From Agrypnia vestita (lineage: Eukaryota > Arthropoda > Insecta > Trichoptera > Phryganeidae): a stretch of 64,000 nucleotides of DNA. Location of the stretch: positions 62,001 through 126,000 of the forward strand of contig JADDOH010011119.1 of assembly GCA_016648135.1 (NCBI GenBank), written 5' to 3'. Both the position numbers and the translations under genes were made by a program. The notes beneath the pieces are model-generated. The model worked only from the letters and a program-made list of their open reading frames with translations. It did not search any database and was not told where the DNA came from. This document shows positions 20,268 to 31,708 of this stretch, one piece after another (within the stretch, counting starts at the first letter, position 1; every line of letters starts with the position of its first letter).

Positions 20268-20792
20268 GTAACCCATAAAAACCAAGTTTTTACTATACTC
20301 CCTTTTTTCGTAAAATATAACAACAATTAAAGACGAATTAAAACATATAACATAACACAAAACTTACAGTAATTTAACATATTTCTAAAATGTCAGATGT
20401 TTTGAACTTTGATAAGACACTTCATGCTTTGAAGATTAAATTCTAAAAACATTTGTCAGTCAATTTAGATTTTCGACATTCGTAGTGAAGTACCCATTAT
20501 GTATACCGACGGAGTAATTCAAATTTAGAAAATATGCGACGTTATCAGGCCGCCGTTGCTAATCAAACTTTTCTAATGATTCTAATTTGAAAAAACCAAT
20601 AAAATTTCCAAAAATCCGAAATTATACTATAATTATTAATTTTTTAACGAAAATTTGATAGATCTTCTTGATAGTCGCCACGAGTTTCAGTTCGATTGGA
20701 TCACGGGAAAAGGGTCAAAGTTTTTTTTGACGGCAAGCCGGCAAGCAAGCAAGCAGACGCCACGAGTTAATATAAAGGGAGTAAAAAATAAT
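20268..20792 (+). repeat. R1 dispersed repeat, longest copy
   Basis: It begins AACCCATAAAAACCAAG with TTTTTACTATACTCCC and ends ACGCCACGAGTTAATATA then GGGAGTAAAAA, so both ends carry a short GGGAGTA/TACTCCC inverted motif. Near the end a GCAAGCAAGCAAGC tract matches the GGTTGGTTGGTTGC tract of copy 1. No coding potential is recognised. Confidence 0.55.
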
Positions 20793-21108
20793 TCATTTAT
20801 TTCAATAATACATCGTGTATTTTCGATTGAAAGCGTCTATAAATTCTCAGCAGTTAATTTACAATACAGCAGGTACACCTTTCAAAGGCGTCTACTCCCA
20901 CCGGCGCGGCGTGCCGTACACCACGTTACATTGAACTTCGTATCTAGGCCCGAATTTGCATAGTCGATTTTCAGGCACAACCAATCGAACACAGCCTTAT
21001 TTCGCGAGCCTTTAGCCTCCGCTGACCCCACGCGACCGGGGCTCGTCACACTTCCGACTGCGCTGGTTTATTTTCACGCGCGTGTTCGCGGCCTTTTAAC
21101 CCGGGCGG
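20793..21108. other. GC-rich unassigned DNA
   Basis: The base composition is clearly richer in GC than the surroundings (CCGGCGCGGCGTGCCG, CACGCGCGTGTTCGCG). It could be old unique or regulatory sequence. No exon signature is visible. Confidence 0.35.
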
Positions 21109-21249
21109 TAGAGCCTCCGAATATTCGTGATTCCAACTATTCGAATATCGAAAAGTTAATGATAATATATTCGAATATATTCGTTAAATTTTTAAGAAAG
21201 GAATAATTTACTTTGGATGATAAATACATTCTATATATTATAAAAAAAG

Positions 21250-21799
21250 ATAAAACCCAGACTGCTGTCCAGAAACACCAAGATATTAGTGTACAAAACG
21301 CTTATTAGGCCAGTGCTCACGTACGCAGCTAAGACGTGGGTAATAACTAAGAGGAATGAGCGAGCGCTGGACGTTTTTGAAATGAATATTTTGAGGCGTA
21401 TCTTCGGACCGGTTCTAGAAAATGGACTTTGGCGCAGACGTTACAACAATAAGCTCTATACTCTGTTTAAGGAGCCAAACGTCAGAAAATTTATAAAACT
21501 GGGAAGACTTCGGTGGCTGGGTCATGTGGAGAGAATGTCCGAGCATCAAACACCAAAGTCCCTGCTGAACTCAAGGCCAATAGGGCGAAGGAGCTTAGGA
21601 AGGCCAAAATTAAGATTGAGTGACAACGTCCTCAAGTGACGTCCTCGAGTGACAAAGTCCTCAAGGATATCTCTGCCTTAGAACTCCGAAACTGGAGAAA
21701 GCTGGCATTAGAACGAGATGAGTGGAGGAAAATTATTGAGTAGGCCAAGACCCACCAAGGGTTGTAGTGCCAAGAATGATGATGATGATGATAAAATAC
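21250..21799 (+). mobile_element. RTE-like family C, longest copy, nested in element W
   Basis: It encodes ILVYKTLIRPVLTYAAKTWV, ALDVFEMNILRRIFGP, RLRWLGHVERMSEHQTPK and onward, with stops. It ends GGGTTGTAGTGCCAAGAA(TGA)n. A possible short target-site duplication GATAAAA flanks it. A local tandem duplication (GACGTCCTCRAGTGAC, about 21620-21660) disrupts the frame. Confidence 0.75.
21289..21639 (+). pseudogene. RTE family C polyprotein, C-terminal fragment
   Basis: The 116-residue frame covers the segment after the reverse transcriptase (YAAKTWVITKRNERALDV to GRPKLRLSDNVLK). It is cut by the tandem duplication and by a stop before the normal end (RNWRKLALERDEWRKIIE). It lacks the endonuclease and the polymerase motifs because the copy is 5'-truncated. 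Confidence 0.75.
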
Positions 21800-22386
21800 A
21801 TAATAATTGTAGAGAATTTATTTATTTTAATTTTTTAAATATATTTTATAAAAGAATAACAAAAAATATATTGAAAAATTAAGTTGAATTTAGAAATACA
21901 AATTTAAAAAAAAACAAAAAAATATATTTCAATTTGTAAATATACGTATATAAAAACAATAAAAAATTAGATACAGACTAATCAGTATTCTCTCGATAAC
22001 TGACAAAATTTTAGATATGTTTATATTACTTCATATCTCACACCCCACGTGCAAGTTGTATATAAATGAAAAAGCCGACTCCGTCGTTGACCGTAACCGT
22101 AAGTTGCTTGTTGTGCTTATTGTAATAAAACTATAAAGATAAGCATGACTTTAAAAAAAAAGGCAAATGCAAAAGACATCGTCGTTTACATCTCTGATGT
22201 CCGACTTCATTATATAGCCCATTGCAAATGACTTTCAGGGTTCGTAAACCTTTGTTTCGTTTGGAAAAATATTAAAAATCTTATAATATAAATATGAGCG
22301 AATACTTTTTAAAAGTATTCGAATAACGAATACTTAAAAACAGGCGAATATATTCGAGTTTCGAATATTCGGATTGGAGGCTCTAG

Positions 22387-22759
22387 ACTCGAGGGGTTGG
22401 CACGGCGGCCTGAAATTTGCAAATCTTTTGGGGGCGCGCCTAACCGAGCCTCGCGAGCGACAGTCGGATTGAGAAGTTTTTCATTCGGGGAAGAGGCTCC
22501 GTAATAAAGCGATTGCAGGGAACTCATCCGTTAGGTTCGGGATCAAGTGGATTCTATTTAAAACCCTTCTTTATCAACCCTTTCATGTTTGATCAGATCC
22601 ATTTGCGCGATAGTGCTCTATTTTATTGGACTCTATTCTGTCTTCCCATTCCGGGAGAGTTCTTTTTTAATTATCACACTCAATGGGCTGATCCCGGGTT
22701 GCGGCGGGGTCCCAGGAATAGTGTGACGGGTGTTGTGTGGGAAGAACGATCTACCCGGT
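22387..22759. other. GC-rich unassigned DNA
   Basis: It continues the composition of 20793-21108 on the other side of element W, so the two stretches were probably contiguous before the insertion. A 101-codon frame (22513-22818) runs into the next element and has no motif. Confidence 0.35.
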
Positions 22760-22763
22760 TTAA

Positions 22764-23630
22764 GAGGCCCCGGTACACGATTTTCGTATTTGCTCTCGAT
22801 TTGCCTAATTTAACGTAAACTTATTAAATCATTTTGCAAAACCCATAGCTAAACAGGCTTTTAATTAATTTTATTATGATAGATCCATTTACTCTTGAAG
22901 CATTTTCTTAAAAAAGTATGAACAAATATATCGTTATAACATCAAAAAAATTATAACCCCGAAACACTATTTTAGTTTTCATGCAATAGAGTCGTCTTTG
23001 GTATAAAGTTATCCGCTCGGGCCCGAGCGCGCCCGAGTCCAACCGAAGTCTGATTTGAAAGAAAAATGATATTTTAACAGACTATACGATTTAATTAATT
23101 AGAATTCTTGAGTATGAGGTATAATTTTTTGAATGTTTTTATATTAATGACAGTGAAATTTTCTTAGTACGCGTGTAAAATTTAATTAAAAGAATCGATG
23201 TTTTAATAGTTTTACGCATACTGCAATATAGAAAAAATAACATTTAATTTTTGTCTTTTTTAAAACGATATATTTTTAAAACTTGTCGAAAAATATTAAT
23301 GTCTGAATAGCACCACTTCTTTTTCAAACTTTTTACAATCAATATGTAAATAAAATATATGGTCTTTATTTGAAAATATAAAGATTAAGTGTACCAAAAA
23401 TAACTCTATTGCGTGAAAACTCAAATAGTGTTTCGGGGTTATAATTTTTTTGATATTATAACAATATATTTGTTAATATTTTTTAAGGAAATGCTTCAAA
23501 AGTAAATAGATCTATCATAATAAAATTGAATTAAAGCCTGTTTAGATATGGGTTTTGCAAAATGATTTAATAAGTTTACGTTAAATTTAGCGAATCGAGA
23601 GCAAATACGAAAATCGTGTACTGGGGCCTC
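22764..23630. mobile_element. TTAA-flanked foldback element (piggyBac-type, non-autonomous)
   Basis: Terminal inverted repeats of about 230 bp start GAGGCCCCGGTACACGATTT on the left and GAGGCCCCAGTACACGATTT on the right (complement). They extend through AAACACTATTT.AGTTTTCA on both sides. TTAA flanks both ends (22760-22763 and 23631-23634). The roughly 400-bp centre has no open frame. TTAA duplication is the hallmark of the piggyBac superfamily. Confidence 0.75.
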
Positions 23631-23804
23631 TTAAGACGACTCGGATTATAAAACGGAGGCAACACAAAAGTCCACAAATTCAGGAGCAGTCTTTTGCTGT
23701 GCTAGTTTTTAATCTGAGTTTTCTATGCATATTTTATATTGTTTACATGCGACATCGCCGATATTAAAGTCATCTTTTAAATAATTATTGCTAATAGGAT
23801 ATTC

Positions 23805-24060
23805 TTCTGTTGAATATAGGCCTCCTCCATACCCTTCCAAACTTCGCTGTTTTCTGCTTATTGTCGCCATTTCCCCCCCCCCCCCCTCAGCAGCTATACC
23901 ATCTCTTATTCTTATTCTCCCAAGATCCCCACTTCATAACTCTGGGAGTCCGTCTTGTGGAACCCTGCCATTTTAGCTTCGATCCATGATACACGATTTA
24001 TGATATCCACTACTCTAGTTCTATGCCTAATTCATAATTTCTTATCTCATAGGCTCTTAG
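23805..24060 (-). mobile_element. RTE-like family E fragment
   Basis: It parallels 9500-9735: TATAGGCCTCCTCC, TTAGCTTCGATCCATGA, ATATCCACTACTCTAGTTCT. The minus strand encodes the degenerate DVMDRG...KMAGF region. A run of 14 C at 23873-23886 is probably replication slippage. Confidence 0.65.
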
Positions 24061-24373
24061 CTTTTAATAAAGATACAAGGATAAAACGGACAAAAATTGT
24101 CGTAATCGAGACATGTAGATACCAAAATTTGTTTTGCTATGCAAATACATCAATATTTCAAGGACCTACACAAAAAAATAAAAAAATTCAATTGTATGTC
24201 ACGTGTAACCCTTACTAGGTTACTAGGTGCCATCCAGGGGCATGCAGTGAGAACAAGAAGCATGAATTTTATTTGAACATATATTTGGAAAAAAAAATCG
24301 AAACTAAATATCTATCTTGCAGAATATTATGAAATAATATTAAAATCTGATTAATATGTTAAATATTTTGATT
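24061..24373. other. unassigned DNA
   Basis: Nothing is recognised. Confidence 0.4.
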
Positions 24374-24488
24374 ATTTTTTTAAATAGAGATGCGAACACA
24401 CCAATATTCTTACTAATCTGGAGTGAGATTCGAACCCGCGACCTTTGGATCACGAGGCGAGAATCCTAACCACAAGACCATCAAGATG
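24374..24488 (-). mobile_element. SINE family A, copy with internal deletion
   Basis: The head (B box GGTTCGAATCTCAC, TTGTGGTTAGGATTCTCG on the minus strand) is intact, but about 70 bp of the body between CCAATATTCTTAC and TAATCTGGAG are missing. Confidence 0.85.
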
Positions 24489-25109
24489 TATCTCTTGTTT
24501 CGGTTTCTTTTCAAAATATATGCTTAGGAAAAAGTCACGCTTCTTGGTCTCACTGCACGCCCCTGGTGCTATTGTACAACGGTTCATATTTTTCCCGCGA
24601 TTCACTCTGTAGCCAAGTCACAAACCGCTTTGGGTTGTCTTAATTTGTCGCCAAGCTGCGTCAATTTTACATATAGCGTTGATTATTATAGGAATGAACA
24701 TTAAGTTTTATTTAAATTAATACATTCATTTAAATATTTATTTCGATTTGATCCTGGAGCCAGAAATGTTCGGGACCACATGTTCTTTCGTTTGAAAATA
24801 AAAGTAGTAATGTAATCTATTCAGTGCAGACGTGGTCTCCTTCGGGACGAATTCCGCAAAGTTTTTCCGAAGCTTCGGCCACTCACGCGGGGGGGCGGTG
24901 GTGGGGGGCTACCCTGGACCACCAGGGCCGGCCAGCCTCACCTTCTGCTCTGGATGCTAAATATTTACACCTTCATTTTAGATCTTTTAATGCGCTGCAG
25001 TATATTGGGTAGATTTCGACACAAGCACGACGTATTGCGCAGCTCTGGTGAGTTTCAAGTTACAGAAAATTTACGCGCGTTTTTTTTAATCGTGGTCTCC
25101 AGGTTCAAC
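24489..25109. other. unassigned DNA
   Basis: A G-rich patch (GCGGGGGGGCGGTGGTGGGG, near 24890) could form quadruplexes. No gene is supported. Confidence 0.35.
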
Positions 25110-25700
25110 CTCCCTTAAAGTCAGGGTTCGGAAAATCCGATTTTTATATTAAAAATAAAAAATCGGATTTTTTGATATATATCGGATATATATCAAAAAT
25201 TGGATGTATATCCAAACTTTTTTTTCCTTTTTTGCACACGTCGATTGATACACACTCGAAATAATTTTGTACATGAATTATTATTTATTAAATAAATGAA
25301 TTGCATACTGAAAAAACCTTATATAATCAAATTATTACATATAAGTTATAAAAGTTGCTCTTTCTAATGTAATGTTACGAGTGTTTATTTCTATTTGTGA
25401 AATAAAAAACGGATTATATGAAACAAATTAAACCAAAAAATAACTGTAGTACTTTTTAAAATACAACTAGCGCCATCTAGTAACGAACGCAGAAATCGAA
25501 GAAATAACTTGTAGCACTTTTTAAAACATCTAGCGCCATCTAGTAACGACCGCTGATATTAAAAAAAAACAATCTTTAGCATTTTTAAAATGCAACTAGC
25601 GACATCTATTAACGAACGCAGAGAGTTTTTTGGATATATATCAAAAGTAAAAATCAAGCCATAAATATCATGATATATAAAATCCGCGGATATATTATAA
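25110..25700. repeat. putative hAT-related repeat with sub-terminal ATATATC motifs
   Basis: It starts CAGGGTTCGGAAAATCCGAT, a typical hAT-style terminus, with GATATATATCGGATATATAT nearby; ATATATCAAAAGTAAAAAT and ATCCGCGGATATAT occur near the other end. A matching right terminus was not found, so the element is truncated or misread. Confidence 0.35.
25446..25622. repeat. three imperfect tandem repeats with AGCGCCATCTAG
   Basis: Three units of about 60-65 bp share AGYACTTTTTAAAA, CTAGCGCCATCTAGTAACGA and CGCWGA. The complement CTAGATGGCGCTAG resembles the insect CTCF consensus (AGnTGGCGC). Confidence 0.55.
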
Positions 25701-27012
25701 CGAGGTCTTCGTTATCACCGGCTGCTCAGTGGTTATACATGGCTGTAAGGGGTCCTTTTTGGGTAGTGGACCTGGAACTTCTGTTTACATACAAAACATC
25801 CCTGTAATTATCATATGGATCTTAAGTTAGAAATAGAAACTAAATCTCAGCTCGATCCCATTTATTCATTAAATAAACAAACATTCTTAAGATCTACCTG
25901 ATATGTTTTAATTATGCTTATGCAATTTACCTTCAGAGCGCGCATACCAAACTTATTCCACGATGCGACGACTGAATTGTAACATTTAATGTTTACCTTG
26001 GAGAATTTATTTTTTTGTATGGCAACTTGCCCATGGAATGAATTTAATATACGCCCCTTACCAATTCAAATTTACACAAATTAACAATCAACTTACAACA
26101 TTATAATATTAAGATTATGTCAAAATTTTGAGATGGATGTTACATCGACGTTGTGCAATACCATATGGTAAAATGTTCAATGCACCAATTACGGAACCGC
26201 CATGATTAAATCATTTTAAATGTCCTTGGAAATGTCCCACACATATTTTAGAAACTTTTCTGCTAGCGAAATCAACCCCAAAGACGATGAAGACGACGCT
26301 CCCGCGTATTAAATTGACCATATACCGTACGAAGGGTTATCTTTTGCGACGCTTCCGGTGTACCCTGCCGACATCTTGGAAGGCTTGATGACGCCTCCGT
26401 GCATCATGTCGCAGCATCCATCTCCTAGGTCGAACCAGCCGCACCGCTGAGGCCCGATGCGACCGCTTCAAGCTGTGAGTCCGGAAATTCTCCTTTCCGT
26501 GTGCTGATTTGAACTCCAGCAGTCGGCCATTTCTGTTTGGGGTTCAATCAGCTCCCACGTACTACGTACCGCGGAAAAGCTCCTATTTTGAATTAATAAT
26601 AAAAATTATTAGTCCTATTACAAATATAACAATAAAAAGACGGTTTGTGTTATATCAGGTCAATCAAAACTATCATTTGCGTTTCTTACCCAAAATGGAA
26701 GCTCTTTCGCGTGTGCTCGCTACATGCTTGTAGAATCGGGAATGCGGCGGGTTCGTAGTGACGTGTCCCTAGACCATAGATAACATGCGCTAGACGCGGT
26801 GAGCGGAGTATACCATTTCAAAAATAAAAGTACTTGCATTGCAACACCGGGGTATATTCGCTCATAATCTAGTTCTATTAATTATCAATTAATTACGGTT
26901 CGGTTAAACAAAACTTAGTGTCACAATATATATATCCTCGTTTGAATATTTCGGATTTTGTGTTTGTTGTTCTGATTTCAAATAAGCTTCACTGAAAAAT
27001 TGACTGGCTAGA
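25701..27012. other. unassigned DNA
   Basis: The segment 26270-26480 is GC-richer with short frames and may be low-copy sequence. Frame 26509-26733 has no motif. Confidence 0.35.
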
Positions 27013-28128
27013 TATCTTTACGATAGCCTAAGTTTGTTAACTAGCCTGACCTGCTTATTTTCTTGCTTTCAAATGATCTTTACGATAGCCTAAGATTGTT
27101 AACTAGTCTGACCTGCTTATTTTCTTGCTTTTAAATGATCTTTACGATAGCCTAAGATTGTTAACTAGCCTGACCTGCTTATTTTCTTGCTTTCAAATGA
27201 TCTTTACGATAGCCTAAGATTGTTAACTAGCCTGACCTGTTTATTTTCTTGCTTTCAAATGATCTTTACGATAGCCTAAGATTGTTAACTAGACTGACCT
27301 GCTTATTTTCTTGCTTTCAAATGATCTTTACGATAGCCTAAGATTGTTAACTAGACTGACCTGCTTATTTTCTTGCTTTCAAATGATCTTTACGATAGCC
27401 TAAGATTGTTAACTAGCCTGACCTGATTATTTTCTTGCTTTCAAATGATCTTTACGATAGCCTAAGATTGTTAACTAGACTGACCTGCTTATTTTCTTGC
27501 TTTCAAATGATCTTTACGATAGCCTAAGATTGTTAACTAGACTGACCTGCTTATTTTCTTGCTTTCAAATGATCTTTACGATAGCCTAAGATTGTTAACT
27601 AGCCTGACCTGCTTATTTTCTTGCTTTCAAATGATCTTTACGATAGCCTAAGATTGTTAACTAGACTGACCTGCTTATTTTCTTGCTTTCAAATGATCTT
27701 TACGATAGCCTAAGATTGTTAACTAGACTGACCTGCTTATTTTCTTGCTTTCAAATGATCTTTACGATAGCCTAAGATTGTTAACTAGACTGACCTGCTT
27801 ATTTTCTTGCTTTCAAATGATCTTTACGATAGCCTAAGATTGTTAACTAGACTGACCTGCTTATTTTCTTGCTTTCAAATGATCTTTACGATAGCCTAAG
27901 ATTGTTAACTAGCCTGACCTGCTTATTTTCTTGCTTTTAAATGATCTTTACGATAGCCTAAGATTGTTAACTAGTCTGACCTGCTTATTTTCTTGCTTTC
28001 AAATGATCTTTACGATAGCCTAAGATTGTTAACTAGTCTGACCTGCTTATTTTCTTGCTTTCAAATGATCTTTACGATAGCCTAAGATTGTTAACTAGCC
28101 TGACCTGCTTATTTTCTTGCTTTCAAAT
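27013..28128 (+). repeat. 62-bp minisatellite, 18 copies
   Basis: Units read GATCTTTACGATAGCCTAAG, ATTGTTAACTAG[C/A/T]CTGACC and TGCTTATTTTCTTGCTTTCAAAT. The array is exactly 18 units (1116 bp) with almost no length change. Most variation is at one base (C, A or T before CTGACC). Rare variants include TTTTAAAT in units 2 and 15, TGTTTATT in unit 4 and TGATTATT in unit 7. There are no spacers, so it is not a CRISPR array. Confidence 0.95.
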
Positions 28129-28267
28129 GGCGACTGTTAAAAAACTTAAAAAATCATAACTTCGTTAATATTACGCCTTAAAAAATGGAAAAACGTTCCT
28201 CGTCCTTCTTTTTGAAAGAAAAAAATGTTTAATCATATGTAGATATTTACTCGTGCGTGTGTTTGTT

Positions 28268-28452
28268 TTTTGTAGTTCGTTAAAAATTTTTACTAAATAT
28301 AGTATAATTTTGGATATTTCGAAATTTCAATGGTTTTTTCAAATTGGAATCAATACGAATGAGTAATTAGCCCAACGCGTATATAAACACGAAACCTGAT
28401 TCAATGAAAAAGGGAGTATAATAAAAACTTGGTTTTTATGGGTTATTTTTTT
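28268..28452 (-). repeat. R1 dispersed repeat, partial copy
   Basis: It shares TATAGTATAATTTTGGATAT and GGGAGTATAATAAAAACTTG then GGTTTTTATGGGTTA with the other R1 copies, in the same orientation as copy 1. Confidence 0.5.
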
Positions 28453-28854
28453 AAACTTATTTAAAATATATAAATTTCCTTAGTCGGGCTCCACCCTTAT
28501 GAAGTTTTTTGTTTCCCGGCCGGCTGCAAGTCGATAGGTTTGAAATGGAGTCAGAAGGGGCCGCCTGGCCGGGCTCCGGACCGCTCCCTGTGCTCACTCT
28601 CGCTCAAAAGCTTTGCTTTTAAAGCTATTTGCATTCTAAAGTGTTCTTCTTCATTTCATCGCACATTTATTGGATTCTTCCTCCTCGATATCGCATTCTT
28701 GCGCGAACTGCTGCTCAAAGCGTTTATTTACATTTTTCTATATTAATTCCTACGTAGTCCTATGTACACACCTGGCATCGTTGTGGGAAAATTATGACTC
28801 AAATGTTGATTCACTCGCCTTCGAGCGGATCTTATATTTCAGTTTTTCATTTAA
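28453..28854. other. unassigned DNA
   Basis: The part at 28500-28610 is GC-rich (CCGGCCGGCTGCAAG). Short frames (28540-28746) have no motif. Confidence 0.35.
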
Positions 28855-28998
28855 AAAAATTGCTATGTGAACACGGAAGGCGTGATACATTAATATTGTT
28901 ATTATTTTCAAACTAAGCTAAACCGCTCGTGCTTTGAAAATATGACTAACTTGGTAATTCCTTGGAACTAGATGGCTAGGCCATGACCACTAAATTAA
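28855..28998 (-). mobile_element. SINE family A, old degenerate copy
   Basis: The body is recognisable (CAAACTAAGCTAAACCG.TCGTGCTTTGAAAATATGACTAACTTGG on the complementary arrangement), but the tRNA-like head is heavily altered and its B box lost. Confidence 0.6.
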
Positions 28999-30302
28999 TA
29001 AGCACGTCGAAATTTGTCGTCATACATGCGTTTATTTATACAATATACATATATTAATGAGTATTCCTTTCCTGCCCATTACTATTTTGTTTGTTGGATC
29101 ATTCCATTATTTACGTATAGTTTATATTCACAAAAATCAACAAATAGAAATAAACAAACAAATGTAAGAAAAACATTACTATTTATTATCTACTTCTATT
29201 AATTCAGAAACGGCAAAACTCCAAATATTTTTCATTTCTCTGGCTCATTTCAGAAGCAAAACTAAATTGATTTCGTAAGAGCATGTAATACATGTTTACC
29301 ATGGACAAAATTTACAATATTCGGTTTCGTTCAGAACCGATACACGTCGCAAGACAAAAAAAAAACATTATTTTAGGAGTATACTGTATTGTCAAATGCA
29401 GTGCTTTTTAGAATACTAGATACTTCACCAGATGAATTTCAATTATAATAGTTTGTATTAGTTATGTATAGTAGTGTATTCTGTGCTCGCTCTCAACTCA
29501 AATTTATCACATAGAAATATTTCTACAGAAAACTCAATTTAAAGATGCTTCTGTGCGGCCTATTTCTTTCAAAAATTTTTGTCGTATTGTCACGGGACGT
29601 TATTGTGGAAGGCAAACGAAACACAAAAAACAGTTTAAAGTTTTTAATTTGCACAATTTACGCTGTTTCTATCGCTTCGATCACTTTCCGTTCAATTTTC
29701 GCGCGTCGGTACTTTGCCCGGTATCTGTCAATCGGTTTACGCTGGCCATGCTGTTTTCGCTACAATTAATCGCTGGTAATGACGCGTTACTATGTTGCAC
29801 TTGTCAAACGTCAACAATGCTCTTCGCTCGGCACTTCGCCTTTTATGCCGAACATGTCTGTTTCGCGATGCCTCGAGAACTTTCTTTACGAGAATGTCCT
29901 GGTCGATTCTTGAGTGTTGTGGAGTTTTCGAGAGATTTCGACAGGGCGTAATCCCTTCAGTTCGTTACAATATTAATTTTATCGTAAATCGGGGTAAATC
30001 AAAAATTAAGTGTAGCTGCTATAAAAAATAAGTTAGATTAAATTTTTGGGTACTGAAAATAATGTTTATTCGAACGCCACGAGATCAACACAATCATTTA
30101 ATAACTTTGAACCCGCGTGTTCTAAATATTTTTTTCTGTATATCGTAAACTGTAGGTAATAATATTCTGTCCTCGCATCAGCTGAGCTTGACAGCTTTAA
30201 AATGGATAGATCTAATATTCGTAATATTTTTATAATCATGTTTAAAAGAAATATTTCTTCATACTCTAGTAAAAAAATATAGAGAAATCTCATTAACTAG
30301 CT
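28999..30302. other. unassigned DNA
   Basis: Overlapping frames at 29545-30031 in a moderately GC-rich patch (29560-29960) have no domain and overlap each other in different phases. No gene call is made. Confidence 0.35.
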
Positions 30303-30945
30303 ATATTAGGGTGCTTCAAGGCGACTCTACCAGCAGTGAAAGTCTAGGGCTTAATAAAAAATATAAGTTGGTATTTAAACTGAAAAAAAATATTTTAAGA
30401 AAATTTTTACAAAATAAATTAAATAATTACATGAAACATTAAAAACAATATATAGAATTAAAATAAATAATAATTATTCAGGAAGAGGTCAACGTGAACT
30501 TTTTCGAGTCAGGAAGTTTTCATAAAATTTTATTTTGTTTACAATTCAAAGTATGATTTGTAAACGAAATAACAATTTTTTAACTACAATGAGAGCATTT
30601 TTGAGGGTTGCTCGCTTTGGAGAATCTTCGCGTCTTTGATTTTCGAGGGTAGTGACCCATCATCCGTTTGGTTTCTATGGAAGCTTCATCATCGAACTAC
30701 GCAAAAGCAACAAGTCCTTCAGACAGGAAAATCATTTTCCGATTTGTTTTTAACTCACTTCACTTGTTAGCGCCATTATATAGCACTATCGTAAATTCAG
30801 TCTGTGAACAAATGGTACATACGTTATATCTCGAAAAATCTAGTTGCGATACCAACACGTTTAAACTCGATTGCCAATTTTTTAAATACTACCAGTGTCG
30901 AAAGAAGGATGTGTTGAAAACATTAATTGTTTGAAGCATCCTAAT
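30303..30945. mobile_element. possible DNA element with short TIRs
   Basis: TTAGGGTGCTTCAA at the left and its imperfect inverse TTGAAGCATCCTAA at the right bracket about 640 bp; CTATA lies outside both. An 88-codon frame within (30668-30934) has no known motif. Tentative. Confidence 0.4.
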
Positions 30946-31073
30946 CTATATAAACTATTTCATGGGTATTACAAATTTTCAACTACAGATGGCGATAGCG
31001 TTATTGCATCAATTTATATATACAATTTTCAAAAAAATTGATAAATATGTGGTTGTTCTTGGGTAGTGATGCA

Positions 31074-31700
31074 ACGAATTCATATTCGCCGAATAGTAGA
31101 TATTTACCGAATATTCGTATTCGCCGAATATCATCACAAATATTAAAAACAAACTATTTATAACTGAACACAACGTAAATTACGGTTTGGATGTTCACCG
31201 TATATCCGAACACACCTACGCACTACGCACTGTATTATCGGGGATTCCCCTCACATTGAATGAATGGATTTGTTGAGTTCTCAAGTTGTCAATTGTTACT
31301 TGTTTCTTTCATCTAATTTCGTTGGGTTATAAATGAGGTTAGGTGCTCATTTCATGTAGTTTTTGTATTGTAATATGTATTATTCGTTCCATTTTATTTC
31401 CGTTGTGTGTGTTAACTTTTATAAAATAATTTCAAATTCAATCTAATAACATGACCTCTCGTAAACGTGAAAAAGTGATATTTATTTTCGACCGCTGGTT
31501 ATGTACAAACATACGGATAAAAGAAAAATGTTGTGCTTTTTGACCAAAAATTTGCCGGTGGTACATTTTAATTATTAAATCTCTTAGCAAAGAAAGAACA
31601 GTGGCGTGTTATTTATTACCTTGTTTAATTATTCGTATTCGTTTCGCCGAATAGTGGGTTTGATATTCGTATTCCGAGAGTAGTACTCGTTGCATCACTA
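31074..31700. mobile_element. hAT-like non-autonomous element Z
   Basis: The termini are TAGTGATGCAACGA and TAGTGATGCAACGAG (complement), with repeated ATTCGCCGAAT sub-terminal motifs. The 8-bp flanks TTCTTGGG and TTCTTATG agree at six positions and may be a decayed target-site duplication. There is no transposase frame. Confidence 0.6.
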
Positions 31701-31708
31701 TTCTTATG

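Larger units (their letters stand above)
21109..22386. mobile_element. hAT-like non-autonomous element W hosting an RTE copy
   Basis: Terminal inverted repeats TAGAGCCTCCGAATATTCG (21109) and TAGAGCCTCCAATCCGAATA (complement, ending 22386) are followed inside by ATTCGAATA-rich sub-terminal repeats at both ends. I could not find an 8-bp target-site duplication, so assignment to hAT rests on the style of the termini. Confidence 0.5.

Noticed and set aside
24824..25012. 62-codon GC-rich frame as an exon
   Set aside because: No splice sites with a plausible phase and no recognisable peptide; the G-rich tract explains the open frame.
27013..28128. Regular repeat array, possible CRISPR
   Set aside because: Units are contiguous 62-bp copies without unique spacers, in a clearly eukaryotic sequence; it is a minisatellite.
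29545..30031. Three overlapping frames of 74-132 codons
   Set aside because: They overlap in different phases with no domain or splice context; a GC-richer patch explains them.
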